Assembly: GCA_964465125.1 (NCBI GenBank)
Contig: CAYXIO010000019.1
Location: 1 to 64,000 of the forward strand
Reading direction: 5' to 3'
DNA length: 64,000 nt
From: CAYOHG01 sp964465125
GTDB lineage: Bacteria > Planctomycetota > Phycisphaerae > UBA1845 > Fen-1342
This document shows, piece by piece, positions 16,562 to 25,002 of the stretch (positions are counted from its first letter, which is position 1; each line of letters begins with the position of its first letter). Position numbers and translations under genes: made by a program. The notes below the pieces were generated by a model, which was not told the DNA's origin, ran no database searches, and saw nothing but the letters and a program-made list of their open reading frames with translations.

Positions 16562-17143
16562 TCAGCGCTCGCCGGTGGACACCCAGCGCCGCTCGATCGG
16601 CGAGCGATAGGTGCGCATGCGATGAAGCAGGCACGCCGGTGACGCATCGACCAGGATCAGGTCGCGGTGCTCCCGGCGCGCCAGGCCGGCGGCAACCGCG
16701 TGGTCCAGGAATTCGAGCAGCCGGTCGAAGTAGCCCGCCACGTTGAGAATCGCGCAGGGTTTGTGGTGGATGCCGAGTTGCGCCCAGGTGACGATCTCGG
16801 CGAGCTCGTCGAGCGTTCCGAATCCGCCCGGCAAGGCGATGAATCCGTCCGCGAGATCGGCCATGCGCGCCTTGCGCTCGTGCATGGTGTTCACGCGGTG
16901 CATCTCGCGCACGTCGGGATGCTCCAGCTCCTTGGTAGCCAGCGCGTACGGAATCACGCCGACCACGCGCCCGCCGCCGCGCAGCACCGCGTCAGCGACA
17001 ACGCGCATCAGCCCGACGCCGCCGCCGCCGTAGACCAGCGTGATTCCCTCGGCCGCCAGCCGCTCGCCGAGCGTGCTGGCCGCGGCGGCGTACTCCGCCG
17101 ACAGCCCGGTGTTGGATCCGCAAAAGACACAGATGCTCTGCAT
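16562..17143 (-). CDS. LOG-family protein (TIGR00730-type nucleotide 5'-monophosphate phosphoribohydrolase-like)
   Basis: 193 residues from the ATG at 17143, with GGAGGG upstream. QSICVFCGSNTG at the N-terminus and PGGFGTLDELAEIVTWAQLGIHHKPCAILN in the middle match the LOG/lysine-decarboxylase-like family (PGGxGTxxE motif). Characterised members release cytokinin-type bases or cleave purine nucleotide monophosphates. It is cytoplasmic. The next gene downstream on the strand is far, so it is probably monocistronic. Confidence 0.88.
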   Translation of the reverse strand: MQSICVFCGSNTGLSAEYAAAASTLGERLAAEGITLVYGGGGVGLMRVVADAVLRGGGRVVGVIPYALATKELEHPDVREMHRVNTMHERKARMADLADGFIALPGGFGTLDELAEIVTWAQLGIHHKPCAILNVAGYFDRLLEFLDHAVAAGLARREHRDLILVDASPACLLHRMRTYRSPIERRWVSTGER

Positions 17144-17277
17144 CGGCCCTCCGCTTCGCTCTGTGCGATCGTGAGTCCCGCCGCTGCGTGCGGGATCGGC
17201 GGCCAGTCTAGCCACGGGCCGGTCCGGTGCAACCAGAGCAGGCGCGCGGATCTCGCGTCGCGAGCCGGGCCGCTTCT

Positions 17278-17811
17278 TCACGGCTGAGAGGCGGAGGCAA
17301 CGCCGGACGGAACGATGCGACCGAAGGTCATGCGTTCGCGGTCTTTGATCACGCCGGGGAAACGCAGCACCTGGTTGTGCATCGCGACGTAGACGCCCGG
17401 GAGGCAAAGTCGGCACGCGACCAGCGCCTCGGTCACGTTCTGGTAAGCGTCCGTATCGCGGAATTCGAACGGCCGCATCGCGCCGGTCATCACCACCGGC
17501 TTGGTCAGGTCGGGAAGCCCGGCGTGCAGAATCTCGCCGGTCAGTGACAGCGTGTCCGTCCCGTGCACGATCAGGACGGCGTCATCCACCGCCAGCGCTT
17601 CGCGCGTCGCGAGCAGAATCAGCCGGCGATCGGCGTCGGTCATTTCGAGCGAGTCCTTCGACATGACCGCGACGTGCCGCCGCCGCAGGTCGGGCAGGCG
17701 CAGCCCGCGCAGAATCTCCTCCAGGACGGAGCCGACATTTCGTAGCGAGCCGTCACTCTCGCTGTAGCGCTTTTCGATGGTGCCGCCGGTCGTGAGGATC
17801 GCGATTCGCAT
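17278..17811 (-). CDS. asparaginase N-terminal-domain protein (half length)
   Basis: 177 residues from the ATG at 17811. LTTGGTIEKRY (about 6-16) and IVHGTDTLSLTGE (about 81-93) are the two threonine-containing active-site motifs of type I/II L-asparaginases, and PVVMTGAMRPFEFRDTDAYQNVTEAL follows as in the family. The usual C-terminal domain (about 130 residues) is missing with no sign of a frameshift: the frame ends cleanly at TGA. Stand-alone N-terminal asparaginase domains are known in other bacteria. Asparagine hydrolysis is possible but not certain. Confidence 0.75.
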   Translation of the reverse strand: MRIAILTTGGTIEKRYSESDGSLRNVGSVLEEILRGLRLPDLRRRHVAVMSKDSLEMTDADRRLILLATREALAVDDAVLIVHGTDTLSLTGEILHAGLPDLTKPVVMTGAMRPFEFRDTDAYQNVTEALVACRLCLPGVYVAMHNQVLRFPGVIKDRERMTFGRIVPSGVASASQP

Positions 17812-17937
17812 GCGCGTGAGGCTCCGTGCGTTTCCGCCCAAAGCGCCGAAGTCGGGGAGTATAGCGGGACGGAAGCCCCGTGCCGGACGGAGAAACGGGT
17901 TCGCAAATGGGGTTGCAACGGCGGGTCGCCGGAATCT

Positions 17938-17957
17938 AAGATAGCCTGTCCTATCTT
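17938..17957. promoter_or_regulatory. dyad overlapping a promoter candidate upstream of the dockerin-tail gene
   Basis: AAGATAG (17938-17944), 6 bases, then CTATCTT (17951-17957): perfect 7-base arms. It overlaps a candidate -10 TAAGAT (17937-17942) 18 bases after TTGCAA (17913-17918). It sits 31 bases before the ATG at 17989 and could be an operator or a 5'-UTR hairpin. Confidence 0.4.
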
Positions 17958-17988
17958 GGCCTGCGGCAATCGACCGAGGAGAAACTGA

Positions 17989-18960
17989 ATGATGCGTCAT
18001 CCCGTGTCTGCCTGCGCCTGTTTCGCACTCCGCGTCCTGATTGTGGTCGGATTCCTGGTTTCCGTCCCGTCGATCCGCGCCGACGACTTGGACTGCTCCG
18101 ACACGCGTAACGTCAATCACACCATACGCTGGGACAATCACGACTGGCGCGTCTTCGGCAAGTGGTGCAATCAGGAGTGCAAGCTCTGCGGCATATACGG
18201 CACCGACGTGAGATACTGCGTCACGGTCGTCCAGCGTCGCAGCGGCCCGGACGATTACAACATCCTTCCGGATTGCCGCTGCCTTTTGCAGAAGGTCATG
18301 TACGTGGAACGCAGCGCCGGCCGCCTGACGACGCAGGATCCATTCATCGATCTCAACTCCGTCATGACCTATCACGCCGACGACCCCAACGTCCCCTCCG
18401 TTCAAATCCGCGACTGCGACGGTGCCCTCGTCGACGCCGAAATCCTCCAGATGGACCTCACCTTCGCCTTCGCCACCGACCCCAACGGCCCCCCCGACAA
18501 CGAGCCGGCGGTGCGCCTGATCGGCCTGGACGCGGCGATCGGACCGGTCACGGTCTGCGGCCAGAACTGGGGCATCACCCACATCACGCTCGACCCCGCC
18601 GAGCAGACCGTGGGCATCATGGATTACCCCAGCGGCGGCATCCTGATGCCGATCGTCGGCTACGGGCTGTTCGACAACAACGTCTTCCCGCCGGGCTCGG
18701 AGCTGACGATCACAATCCAGGGTTGGCTGAATCTGAGCGGCAGCGAGGCCTACCTGGTCACGCTCTTCGACATCCCGATGTGCGATGGCGACCTCAACAG
18801 CGACAACGTCGTCAACCTGACCGACCTGTCGATTCTGCTGGTGAATTTCGGCCAGACCAACGTCGGCTTCCGCACCGGCGACCTCAACGGCGACAACGTG
18901 GTCAACCTGAGCGACCTGTCGCTGCTGCTGGTGCACTTCGGCGAGACGTGCCAGCCGTAG
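17989..18960 (+). CDS. secreted protein with dockerin/EF-hand-like tail
   Basis: 323 residues. The signal peptide is LRVLIVVGFLVSVPSIRA. The Cys-rich N-terminal part (CNQECKLCG, CRCL) precedes a probable beta-sandwich domain (residues about 120-260). Two EF-hand-like loops end the protein (GDLNSDNVVNLTDLSILLVNFG and GDLNGDNVVNLSDLSLLLVHFG), followed by ETCQP. Loop position 12 residues are Asp, so calcium binding is plausible. GAGGAG lies about 8 bases before the ATG. No catalytic signature is seen in the main domain. Confidence 0.75.
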   Translation: MMRHPVSACACFALRVLIVVGFLVSVPSIRADDLDCSDTRNVNHTIRWDNHDWRVFGKWCNQECKLCGIYGTDVRYCVTVVQRRSGPDDYNILPDCRCLLQKVMYVERSAGRLTTQDPFIDLNSVMTYHADDPNVPSVQIRDCDGALVDAEILQMDLTFAFATDPNGPPDNEPAVRLIGLDAAIGPVTVCGQNWGITHITLDPAEQTVGIMDYPSGGILMPIVGYGLFDNNVFPPGSELTITIQGWLNLSGSEAYLVTLFDIPMCDGDLNSDNVVNLTDLSILLVNFGQTNVGFRTGDLNGDNVVNLSDLSLLLVHFGETCQP

Positions 18961-19086
18961 CGAGGCCGCCGCGACGTCCAAGGCCCTGGAATGCGCGGCC
19001 GCCGGGTCCAAGCAGCGGCGCCGTGTCGAGCGGTCTCTTCCGACCCCGTGAGCGGGTAGTGCATGCCCGATTCTCCACAGATTCTC

Positions 19087-19134
19087 TTGACTTCTGCCGG
19101 CATTCCAGCGATACTTCAACAGAGGCTGAAGTAT
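19087..19134 (+). promoter_or_regulatory. sdpR-like promoter with overlapping operator
   Basis: TTGACT (19087-19092), 17 bases, GATACT (19110-19115). A perfect dyad ATACTTCA (19111-19118) and TGAAGTAT (19127-19134) with an 8-base spacer covers the -10 and the likely start site. The ArsR-type gene starts at 19139, five bases later. This is the geometry of tight autorepression. Confidence 0.65.
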
Positions 19135-19138
19135 TGAA

Positions 19139-19447
19139 ATGCTCGGATTCGACTCGTCCATGAAGGCCCTCGCCGACCCGAACCGCCGGGCCATCCTCCG
19201 CGAGCTACGCAAAGGCAGCCGCAACGCCGGCGAACTTGCGAACGCCGTCGGACTCGCCCCCAACGCGCTTTCGTTCCACCTGAAGGTGCTCAGGAACGCC
19301 GACCTGGTGTTTGACCGTCGCCGCGGGCAGTTCATCGAGTATCGCCTCAACACCAGCGTGCTGGACGACCTGATGCGGTTCCTCTTCGACACCCTTGGCC
19401 GAAAGAGTCCGCCCGCAAACCCTGCCGACACGGAGACGCCCTCATGA
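19139..19447 (+). CDS. ArsR-family (SdpR-like) transcriptional autorepressor
   Basis: 102 residues of winged helix-turn-helix type: MKALADPNRRAILRELRKGSRNAGELANAVGLAPNALSFHLKVLRNADLV is the conserved ArsR/SmtB core with recognition helix LAPNALSFHLKVL. No cysteine pair of the metal-sensing type is present, so it is more like SdpR than a metal sensor. The stop overlaps the start of the SdpI-like gene by four bases (ATGA). In Bacillus the equivalent repressor blocks its own operon until SdpI captures it at the membrane. The operator at 19111-19134 supports a similar loop here. An internal ATG at 19160 is the alternative start. Confidence 0.85.
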   Translation: MLGFDSSMKALADPNRRAILRELRKGSRNAGELANAVGLAPNALSFHLKVLRNADLVFDRRRGQFIEYRLNTSVLDDLMRFLFDTLGRKSPPANPADTETPS

Positions 19448-20130
19448 TCGCACGCCACTACGGATGGCTGCTGCTCGGCCTGATCCTCGTCTCGGCCGCC
19501 GTCTCGCTGGCGTTCTCAGCCTTCCTGCCCGAGACCGTCCCGCTGCACTGGGGGATTTCCGGCGAGGCCGACCGCTTCGGCTCGCGCTGGGAGTTGCTGC
19601 TGGGTATGCCGGGATTGGTCGCCGGAATCGCAGGCGCCTTGATCGCCATCCCGTGGCTAGGCCCGATGCGCCGCAATCTCGAGCTCTTCCGCGAAACCTA
19701 CGCGCGCGTCGCGTTGACGCTGGTCGCCGGCCTGATCGCCGTGCAGTTCATCATTCTGCTCAAGGCCGCCGGTCAGGCGCTCTCGATCGGCAACGCCCTG
19801 TGCATCGCGCTCGGCGTGATGTTCGCAGCGCTGGGCAACTGGATGGGCAAGCTGCGGCGGAATTTCTACATGGGCATCCGCACGCCCTGGACCATTGCCA
19901 ACGACGAAGTCTGGGAGCGCACGCACCGCCTCGGCGGCAAGCTCTTCGCGGTGCACGGCCTGCTCTGCGTGATCGCCGGGGCGCTGACCCCGCCGTTGAC
20001 GTGCTTCGTGGTGATGATCGGCGGGATCGCGGTAGCGGCGCTCTGGTCCGCGATCTACTCGCTGGTGATCTACCGCAAGCTCGGCCAGGTCGACGACCTG
20101 ACTCCGAACGGACACGCGGACTCGCGCTGA
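19444..20130 (+). CDS. SdpI-family membrane protein (DUF1648 domain)
   Basis: 228 residues with about six membrane helices: LLLGLILVSAAVSLAFSAFLP, LVAGIAGALIAIPWL, VALTLVAGLIAVQFIIL, ALCIALGVMFAALGNWMG, LCVIAGALTPPLTCFVVMIGGIAVAALWSAIYSL. The DUF1648 signature is TVPLHWGISGEADRFGSRW, and the SdpI signature is LGNWMGKLRRNFYMGIRTPWTI. SdpI proteins give immunity to the SDP toxin and sequester SdpR. No sdpC-like toxin gene is nearby. It overlaps the regulator gene by four bases. Confidence 0.9.
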   Translation: MIARHYGWLLLGLILVSAAVSLAFSAFLPETVPLHWGISGEADRFGSRWELLLGMPGLVAGIAGALIAIPWLGPMRRNLELFRETYARVALTLVAGLIAVQFIILLKAAGQALSIGNALCIALGVMFAALGNWMGKLRRNFYMGIRTPWTIANDEVWERTHRLGGKLFAVHGLLCVIAGALTPPLTCFVVMIGGIAVAALWSAIYSLVIYRKLGQVDDLTPNGHADSR

Positions 20131-20151
20131 ATTCCGCGCCGGACGAGCGCG

Positions 20152-20655
20152 TTACAGCAGCTCGGCGATCGGGCGCACCAGCCGGGCGTAGTCGGCCGTC
20201 GCCAGGTGAACCGTCCCCCACTTCGGCGAGCGCTGCCGGGCGTGCTCGCGGTAGTCTTCGAGCGCAACGCCCGCGAACACGTAGCGCTGATCGTGGAATT
20301 CGTGGACGATTTCGGCGGGCGGATCGACGGTTGCGTCGAGCCAGTAGGCGAAGAGCAGCAGGCCGGCGAACCCATTGCCAAAGACGGCCTGCCACTGGTC
20401 CAGCCCGTCGATGTCCTCCTGCGTGGCCCAGTTTTCCCAGCTTGGCCGGCCGTCACCCTTCCGCAGCGCCCAGCGCCGGCCCTTGATGTCGACCAGCCAG
20501 TTCGTATTTCGCGGCGAATAGACGATGAAATCGAAGCTCTTGAGCTTCGCGTCGCGGAAGGCCGCCCGCTTGGCCTCGTCCACCGCGACGTACGGCACCT
20601 GCCGTTTCCGCAGAAAGTCCTCGAACGCCGCCTCGTAGTGAATGTGGCTCTTCAC
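20152..20655 (-). CDS. HYExAFE-family protein, PD-(D/E)XK nuclease-like
   Basis: 167 residues from GTG at 20655, preceded by GAGGCGGG. The N-terminus has IHYEAAFEDFLRKRQVPYVAV, the HYExAFE signature of a planctomycete family. FDFIVYSP followed by NWLVDIKGRRW resembles the D...(D/E)xK core of restriction-like nucleases (Glu in HYE, Asp in FDF, Asp and Lys in DIKG). No nuclease activity is known to me for this family. It is cytoplasmic. It lies 111 bases from queC on the same strand; co-transcription is possible but the gap is large. Confidence 0.7.
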   Translation of the reverse strand: MKSHIHYEAAFEDFLRKRQVPYVAVDEAKRAAFRDAKLKSFDFIVYSPRNTNWLVDIKGRRWALRKGDGRPSWENWATQEDIDGLDQWQAVFGNGFAGLLLFAYWLDATVDPPAEIVHEFHDQRYVFAGVALEDYREHARQRSPKWGTVHLATADYARLVRPIAELL

Positions 20656-20765
20656 GATCCCGCCTCGCGAGAAGCGAGATGGTAACGCCGCCGGCCGACC
20701 GCGAAAGGGCTTCGCGCGGGGTGGCGTCCATGCGGCGGCGTGCGTCCAACAGGTCGCCGCACCGA

Positions 20766-21455
20766 TCAGCGATAGGGCGCCGGGTCCGCCAGGCCAAGCT
20801 GCGCGAACGCAGCCAGCCGCAGCCGGCAACTGTCGCACTGCCCGCAGGCGCGGCCGCGCTCGTCCGGGTCGTAGCAGCTTCGTGTCTGCGAGAGATCGAC
20901 GCCGAGCTCCAGCGCGCGGCGGACGATTTCGTGCTTGGCGAGGTGCAGCAGCGGCGTGTGCAGCGACAGCCGCCTTCCGCTGACGGCGGCCCGCGTCGCG
21001 AGATTGGCCATGCGCTCGAACGCGGTGACGTACTCCGGCCGGCAGTCCGGGTAGCCGGAGTAGTCGACCGCATTCACGCCGAGGAAGAGGTCGGCCGCGC
21101 CGCGCACCTCCGCGAACGCCAGCGCGTACGAGAGAAAGATCGTGTTTCGAGCCGGAACGTAGGTGATCGGAATGCCCGCGGCGCCGGCGGCGCTGGGCCC
21201 GTCCTTGGGCACGTCGATGTCCTCGGTCAGCGCCGATCCGCCGAAGGCCCGCAGGTCGATGTCGACGATGCGGTGCTCCGCAGCTCCGAGGGTGCGCGCC
21301 AGGACTCTGGCGGCATCGATCTCGATCGCGTGGCGCTGCCCGTAACGAAAGCTGAGCGCCAGGGCTTCGAAGCCGTCGCGTCGAGCGATGGCCAGCGTGG
21401 TGGCGCTGTCGAGGCCGCCGGAAAGCAGAATAATGGCCGCTTTTCTTTCGCTCAC
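20766..21455 (-). CDS. queC: 7-cyano-7-deazaguanine synthase
   Basis: 229 residues from GTG at 21455; the ORF is open to 21530, but the family starts just before the P-loop. LLSGGLDSATTLA is the ATP pyrophosphatase SGGxDS motif, and ALSFRYGQRHAIE follows. CYDP...CGQCDSC near the C-terminus supplies the four zinc cysteines of QueC. The enzyme makes preQ0 from CDG for queuosine (or archaeosine or DNA-modification) biosynthesis. No queD or queE is visible next to it, so the pathway must be scattered. No preQ1 riboswitch aptamer was noticed upstream. Confidence 0.92.
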   Translation of the reverse strand: MSERKAAIILLSGGLDSATTLAIARRDGFEALALSFRYGQRHAIEIDAARVLARTLGAAEHRIVDIDLRAFGGSALTEDIDVPKDGPSAAGAAGIPITYVPARNTIFLSYALAFAEVRGAADLFLGVNAVDYSGYPDCRPEYVTAFERMANLATRAAVSGRRLSLHTPLLHLAKHEIVRRALELGVDLSQTRSCYDPDERGRACGQCDSCRLRLAAFAQLGLADPAPYR

Positions 21456-21670
21456 GCGGGCGAGTGTAGCCGCGAATCGGGCTGCGCGTGAGCGGTCGCC
21501 TTGCGTGTCGCGCGGGATGAAGCGGCGCACCCGTCCGCGCGCGGTCGGGAAGAAAAAGCCGCGTCGGCGGCCGGAAGACCCGCACCGCCGACGCAGGGCT
21601 GATTCAGGACGCGGCGAACGCTTGCGGCGCCGGGCTCCGACAGCCCGCCGCGTTCAGCCGCGGATCCGTG

Positions 21671-23170
21671 TTAGCACGACTCCCCGAAGTGCACGAGCAG
21701 GAGCGACAGATCATCGAGGTCGACGTCGGTGTCGCCGTCGAGGTCGCCGTCGGCCGGCGAGACGCCCGATTGCCCGAAGTGGACCAGCAGAATCGAGAGG
21801 TCGTCCAGGTTGACCACCAGGTCGCCGTTCAGATCGCCGACGCAGGGCTCGCACTCATCCGGGGTGCCGTTGGCATTCGCGTCGGCGGAAGTGCCGTCGA
21901 GAATGTCGCAGGCGTCTTCCTGCCCGTTGCCGTTGCAGTCGGTGATCACCCCGCCGGCGACGTTGGGCACGATCTTGAAGATCTCGCCGCCGGAATGATC
22001 GGCGATGTAGAGCTCGCCATAGGCGTCTTCGCCGAAGGAGACGATGCTGGCGATGGCGAGGGCACCGGGCGGATCGAGCTCGCTGGTGCGGTTCGTGAAA
22101 TTGGTTATCGTGCTGCCGTCGTACTCGAAGGACGAGATCGTGCTGGAGCAGTAGTCCGCGAAGAAGTACGTTCCCTGGAGATCGGGGATCGCGCAGCCGC
22201 GATAGACGTTGCCGCCGGTGATCGAGCAGCCCGACGAGTGGGAGTATTCGTAGATGGGGAAGGTGAACGGCGTCAGGCTGCAATCGCCGGTCAGGTTGTG
22301 GTTGTGATTGCCTTCGTAGCAGCGCCAGCCGTAGTTTTCGCCGCCGCTGCTGGTCGCGGGCTGGTAGTCGATCTCTTCCCATTGGTTTTGGCCGACGTCG
22401 CCGATGTAGAGATCACCGGTGACGCGGTCGAAGGAGTTGCGCCAGGCGTTGCGCAGTCCGAAGGCCCAGATTTCATCGTCGCCGGTAACGCCGACGAAGG
22501 GGTTGTCCGCGGGGATCGCGTAGTTCTTGGTGCTGTCGCCGGGAAAGTCGTCGCCGTTGATGTCGACGCGGAGCATCTTGCCAAGCAGGTTGTCGGTGAT
22601 GTCCTGGCCGTTGCCGACTCCGACCGTGTGGCCGGCGTCGTCATCGTCCGCGCCGCCGCCGTCTCCCAGCGAGATGTAGAGGTAGCCGTCAGGACCGAAC
22701 GCGGTCCAGCCGCCGTTGTGGTTGGTCTGAGGCTGGACGACGGAAAGGACCTGCTGGGCCGAGCCGAGATCAGCGATGTCGGGGTCGGCCGACACGGTGT
22801 AGCGCGCGACCACCGTGTTGTTGCTGTTGTTGGTGTAGTAGACGTAGAAGTAGCCGTTGCTGTCGTAGTTCGGGTGGAACGCCAGCCCGAGCAGGCCGCG
22901 CTCATCCGAAACGCTGGTCCCGCCGCCGACGATCGAGTTGATGTCGAGGAACGACGTCGCCAGGAGCACGCCGTCCTTCACGATGCGAATGCGCCCAGGT
23001 TTCTCCAGAATGAAGATGCGCTGGTAGTCGCCTGGGGCATGCGTGATCCAGTCGGGCAACGTCAGGCCGCTGGCCACCTGAACGGTGGTCAACGGAGTAC
23101 CGCCGAGAGCCGAGCCTGCCGTCATCAGCGCCGCGAGGGCGAACACCGGGAAGAAACGACGATGCATCAT
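21671..23170 (-). CDS. secreted PQQ-dependent sugar dehydrogenase-like protein with dockerin tail
   Basis: 499 residues from the ATG at 23170, with AGGAGCAGG upstream. The signal peptide is FFPVFALAALMTAGSA. The main domain (about 35-400) is the glucose/sorbosone dehydrogenase beta-propeller: ERGLLGLAFHPNYDSNGYFYVYY, NHNGGWTAFGPDGYLYISLGDGGG and WAFGLRNAWRNSFD. A stretch CNGNGQEDACDILDGTSADANANGTPDEC (thrombospondin-3-like, split by family usage) leads into two EF-hand-like loops ending FGESC. It likely oxidises sugars outside the cell with PQQ; direct evidence for PQQ binding is lacking. No pqq genes are nearby. Confidence 0.85.
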   Translation of the reverse strand: MMHRRFFPVFALAALMTAGSALGGTPLTTVQVASGLTLPDWITHAPGDYQRIFILEKPGRIRIVKDGVLLATSFLDINSIVGGGTSVSDERGLLGLAFHPNYDSNGYFYVYYTNNSNNTVVARYTVSADPDIADLGSAQQVLSVVQPQTNHNGGWTAFGPDGYLYISLGDGGGADDDDAGHTVGVGNGQDITDNLLGKMLRVDINGDDFPGDSTKNYAIPADNPFVGVTGDDEIWAFGLRNAWRNSFDRVTGDLYIGDVGQNQWEEIDYQPATSSGGENYGWRCYEGNHNHNLTGDCSLTPFTFPIYEYSHSSGCSITGGNVYRGCAIPDLQGTYFFADYCSSTISSFEYDGSTITNFTNRTSELDPPGALAIASIVSFGEDAYGELYIADHSGGEIFKIVPNVAGGVITDCNGNGQEDACDILDGTSADANANGTPDECEPCVGDLNGDLVVNLDDLSILLVHFGQSGVSPADGDLDGDTDVDLDDLSLLLVHFGESC

Positions 23171-23414
23171 GCGAACCTGCTCCTTTCCTCTTAGAACATC
23201 CAAGCCTTCCGCCCGGAGCCGTGCTCACAGCCGGCGGCGCAGCCAAGACACACTCCGCGTGCGCGGACGTTGGGTTGGGAATACCTCGTGCCCGAGCGAT
23301 GCAATCCCCGCCATGGACCGGGGCCGGGTTTGGCTCCCGATTCTCGCCGGAGCCATTCTAGCGGCAGGCAGGGGTCGGGCGATACCCGAAAACAGGCGCC
23401 GTTTGCGCGAGCGC

Positions 23415-24254
23415 TCACGCGGGACGCAGGCTTCTCAAGCCCGCCGCGATCAGATAAGCCAGCCCGCTCAGCACGACGATGGTCGCACCGGCCGGCCGAT
23501 CCTGCTGATAACTGATCGCCAGCCCGAGGACCGTCAACGCCGCGCCGATCGCTACCGCGAAGACCATCGTCTTCAAGGCGGTGCGCGCGAACGTGCTCGC
23601 GATCGCCGCCGGCAGCGTCAGCACCGCGATCATCAGGATAATCCCCACCACCTTGACCAGCAGCACCACCGTGACCGCGACCAGCATCAGCAGCAGCAGA
23701 TAGACCAGCTCGACCGCCACGCCGCGCAGCCGCGCAAACTCCTCATCGAAGCACACGGCCAGCAATTGGCGGTGAAACAAGGTCACGATCGCCAGCACGG
23801 CGACGTCGAGCAGCGCGATCTGAACCACGTCGCCCGGAGTCGCCATGAGGATGTTGCCGAACAGGTAGCTGCTGAGGTCTTGCGCGTAGCCCGGCGTGCG
23901 GGCGATGAAGAGCACGCCCAGGGCCATGCCGATGGCCCAGAGCGCTCCGATCACGGTGTCCTCACGCTGCCGCGCCCGCAGGCTGACGATGCCGATCACC
24001 CCGGCCGCCAACAGCGCCGCCGCCATCGCGCCGCGAAACGGCGTCGCCCAGGCGACGCTCCAGACCACTTGCAGGTAGCCGGCCGCTCCCAGCCCGCCCA
24101 GCACGCAGTGGGAAATCCCGCCGGCGATGTAGCTGATGCGGCGGACGACGACAAACGTGCCGACCACGCCGCTGGCAACGCTCGCCAACAGCCCGGCCAG
24201 AAGCGCGGTCTGGAGGAACGTGTGGTTGCATAGCTCGGACCAGAACTCAATCAC
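23415..24254 (-). CDS. znuB: metal ABC transporter permease, ZnuB type
   Basis: 279 residues with about eight hydrophobic segments (TALLAGLLASVASGVVGTFVVV, LGVLFIARTPG..., LLLMLVAVTVVLLVKVVGIILMIAVLTLPAAIAS). RRISYIAGGISHCVLGGLGAAGYL is typical of the ABC-3 family that imports zinc or manganese. The start is GTG at 24254 and overlaps the ATPase gene by 8 bases. It is the last gene of a four-gene operon. The metal is inferred as zinc from the His-rich binding protein and the zinc-finger regulator. Confidence 0.88.
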   Translation of the reverse strand: MIEFWSELCNHTFLQTALLAGLLASVASGVVGTFVVVRRISYIAGGISHCVLGGLGAAGYLQVVWSVAWATPFRGAMAAALLAAGVIGIVSLRARQREDTVIGALWAIGMALGVLFIARTPGYAQDLSSYLFGNILMATPGDVVQIALLDVAVLAIVTLFHRQLLAVCFDEEFARLRGVAVELVYLLLLMLVAVTVVLLVKVVGIILMIAVLTLPAAIASTFARTALKTMVFAVAIGAALTVLGLAISYQQDRPAGATIVVLSGLAYLIAAGLRSLRPA

Positions 24255-25002
24255 TCCGCTTCTCCGCTTCGTCGCGCACGCCGTGAACCAGGCGCACCTC
24301 CCGGCCGTACAGGCGACGAATCACCTCGCCGTGCAGCTCGCGGGCGGCATGCGTGTGCACGTGCCGGTTCACGCAGATGGCCGTCTTCACGAACTTCGAA
24401 ACGTAAGCCACGTCGTGCGAGACGAGCACGATGGTCAGTCGGCGGTTCAACTCGCCCAGCAGCGCGTAGAGCTGCTCTTCGGCCTGAATGTCCAGCCCCG
24501 CGAACGGCTCGTCCAGCAGCAGCAAATCCGGATTGCAGGCCATCGCCCGCGCGATCAGCACGCGCTGCCGCTGACCGCCGGAGAGCGCCGCGAACGGGCG
24601 GCGCTCCAGGTCCGCCAGGCCGACTTCGTGCAGCGCGGCGCGCGCCGCGGCCCGATCGGCTCTGGAGTAGCGGCCGAAGATGGAGCCCAGCCCCAGCCGT
24701 CCCATCAGCACGACGTCGATCACCGAGATGGGAAACTGGCGATCGAAGTGCAGGTGCTGCGCCAGGTATCCGACGCGCGGACGAACCTGCGCCGGCGGCT
24801 GCCCGAACACCTGCACGCTGCCCGACTGCGCCGGCAGCAGCCCGATCATCAGCTTCAGGAGCGTGCTCTTCCCGCCGCCGTTCGGGCCGATGATGCACGC
24901 AAAGTCGCCGACCGGCACGGCCAGTTCGACCGAGTGGAGAATCCGCTCTTCGTGGTACCCGAAGCCCACGCCCTGCATGCGAATCGCGACCGGATGGCTC
25001 AT
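24247..25002 (-). CDS. znuC: metal ABC transporter ATP-binding protein, ZnuC type
   Basis: 251 residues. Walker A is GPNGGGKSTLL, the signature is LSGGQRQRVLIARAM, Walker B is LLLLDEPFAGLD, and the switch His is LVSHD. It is the cytoplasmic ATPase of the importer. It overlaps the binding-protein gene by 4 bases (ATGA) and the permease gene by 8, a strong sign of translational coupling. The closest relatives in architecture are ZnuC, MntB and TroB. Confidence 0.9.
   Translation of the reverse strand: MSHPVAIRMQGVGFGYHEERILHSVELAVPVGDFACIIGPNGGGKSTLLKLMIGLLPAQSGSVQVFGQPPAQVRPRVGYLAQHLHFDRQFPISVIDVVLMGRLGLGSIFGRYSRADRAAARAALHEVGLADLERRPFAALSGGQRQRVLIARAMACNPDLLLLDEPFAGLDIQAEEQLYALLGELNRRLTIVLVSHDVAYVSKFVKTAICVNRHVHTHAARELHGEVIRRLYGREVRLVHGVRDEAEKRSD

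Noticed and set aside
20656..21700. preQ1 riboswitch upstream of queC
   Set aside because: No clear pseudoknot-type short aptamer before the start; the upstream stretch is GC-rich with no recognisable motif.
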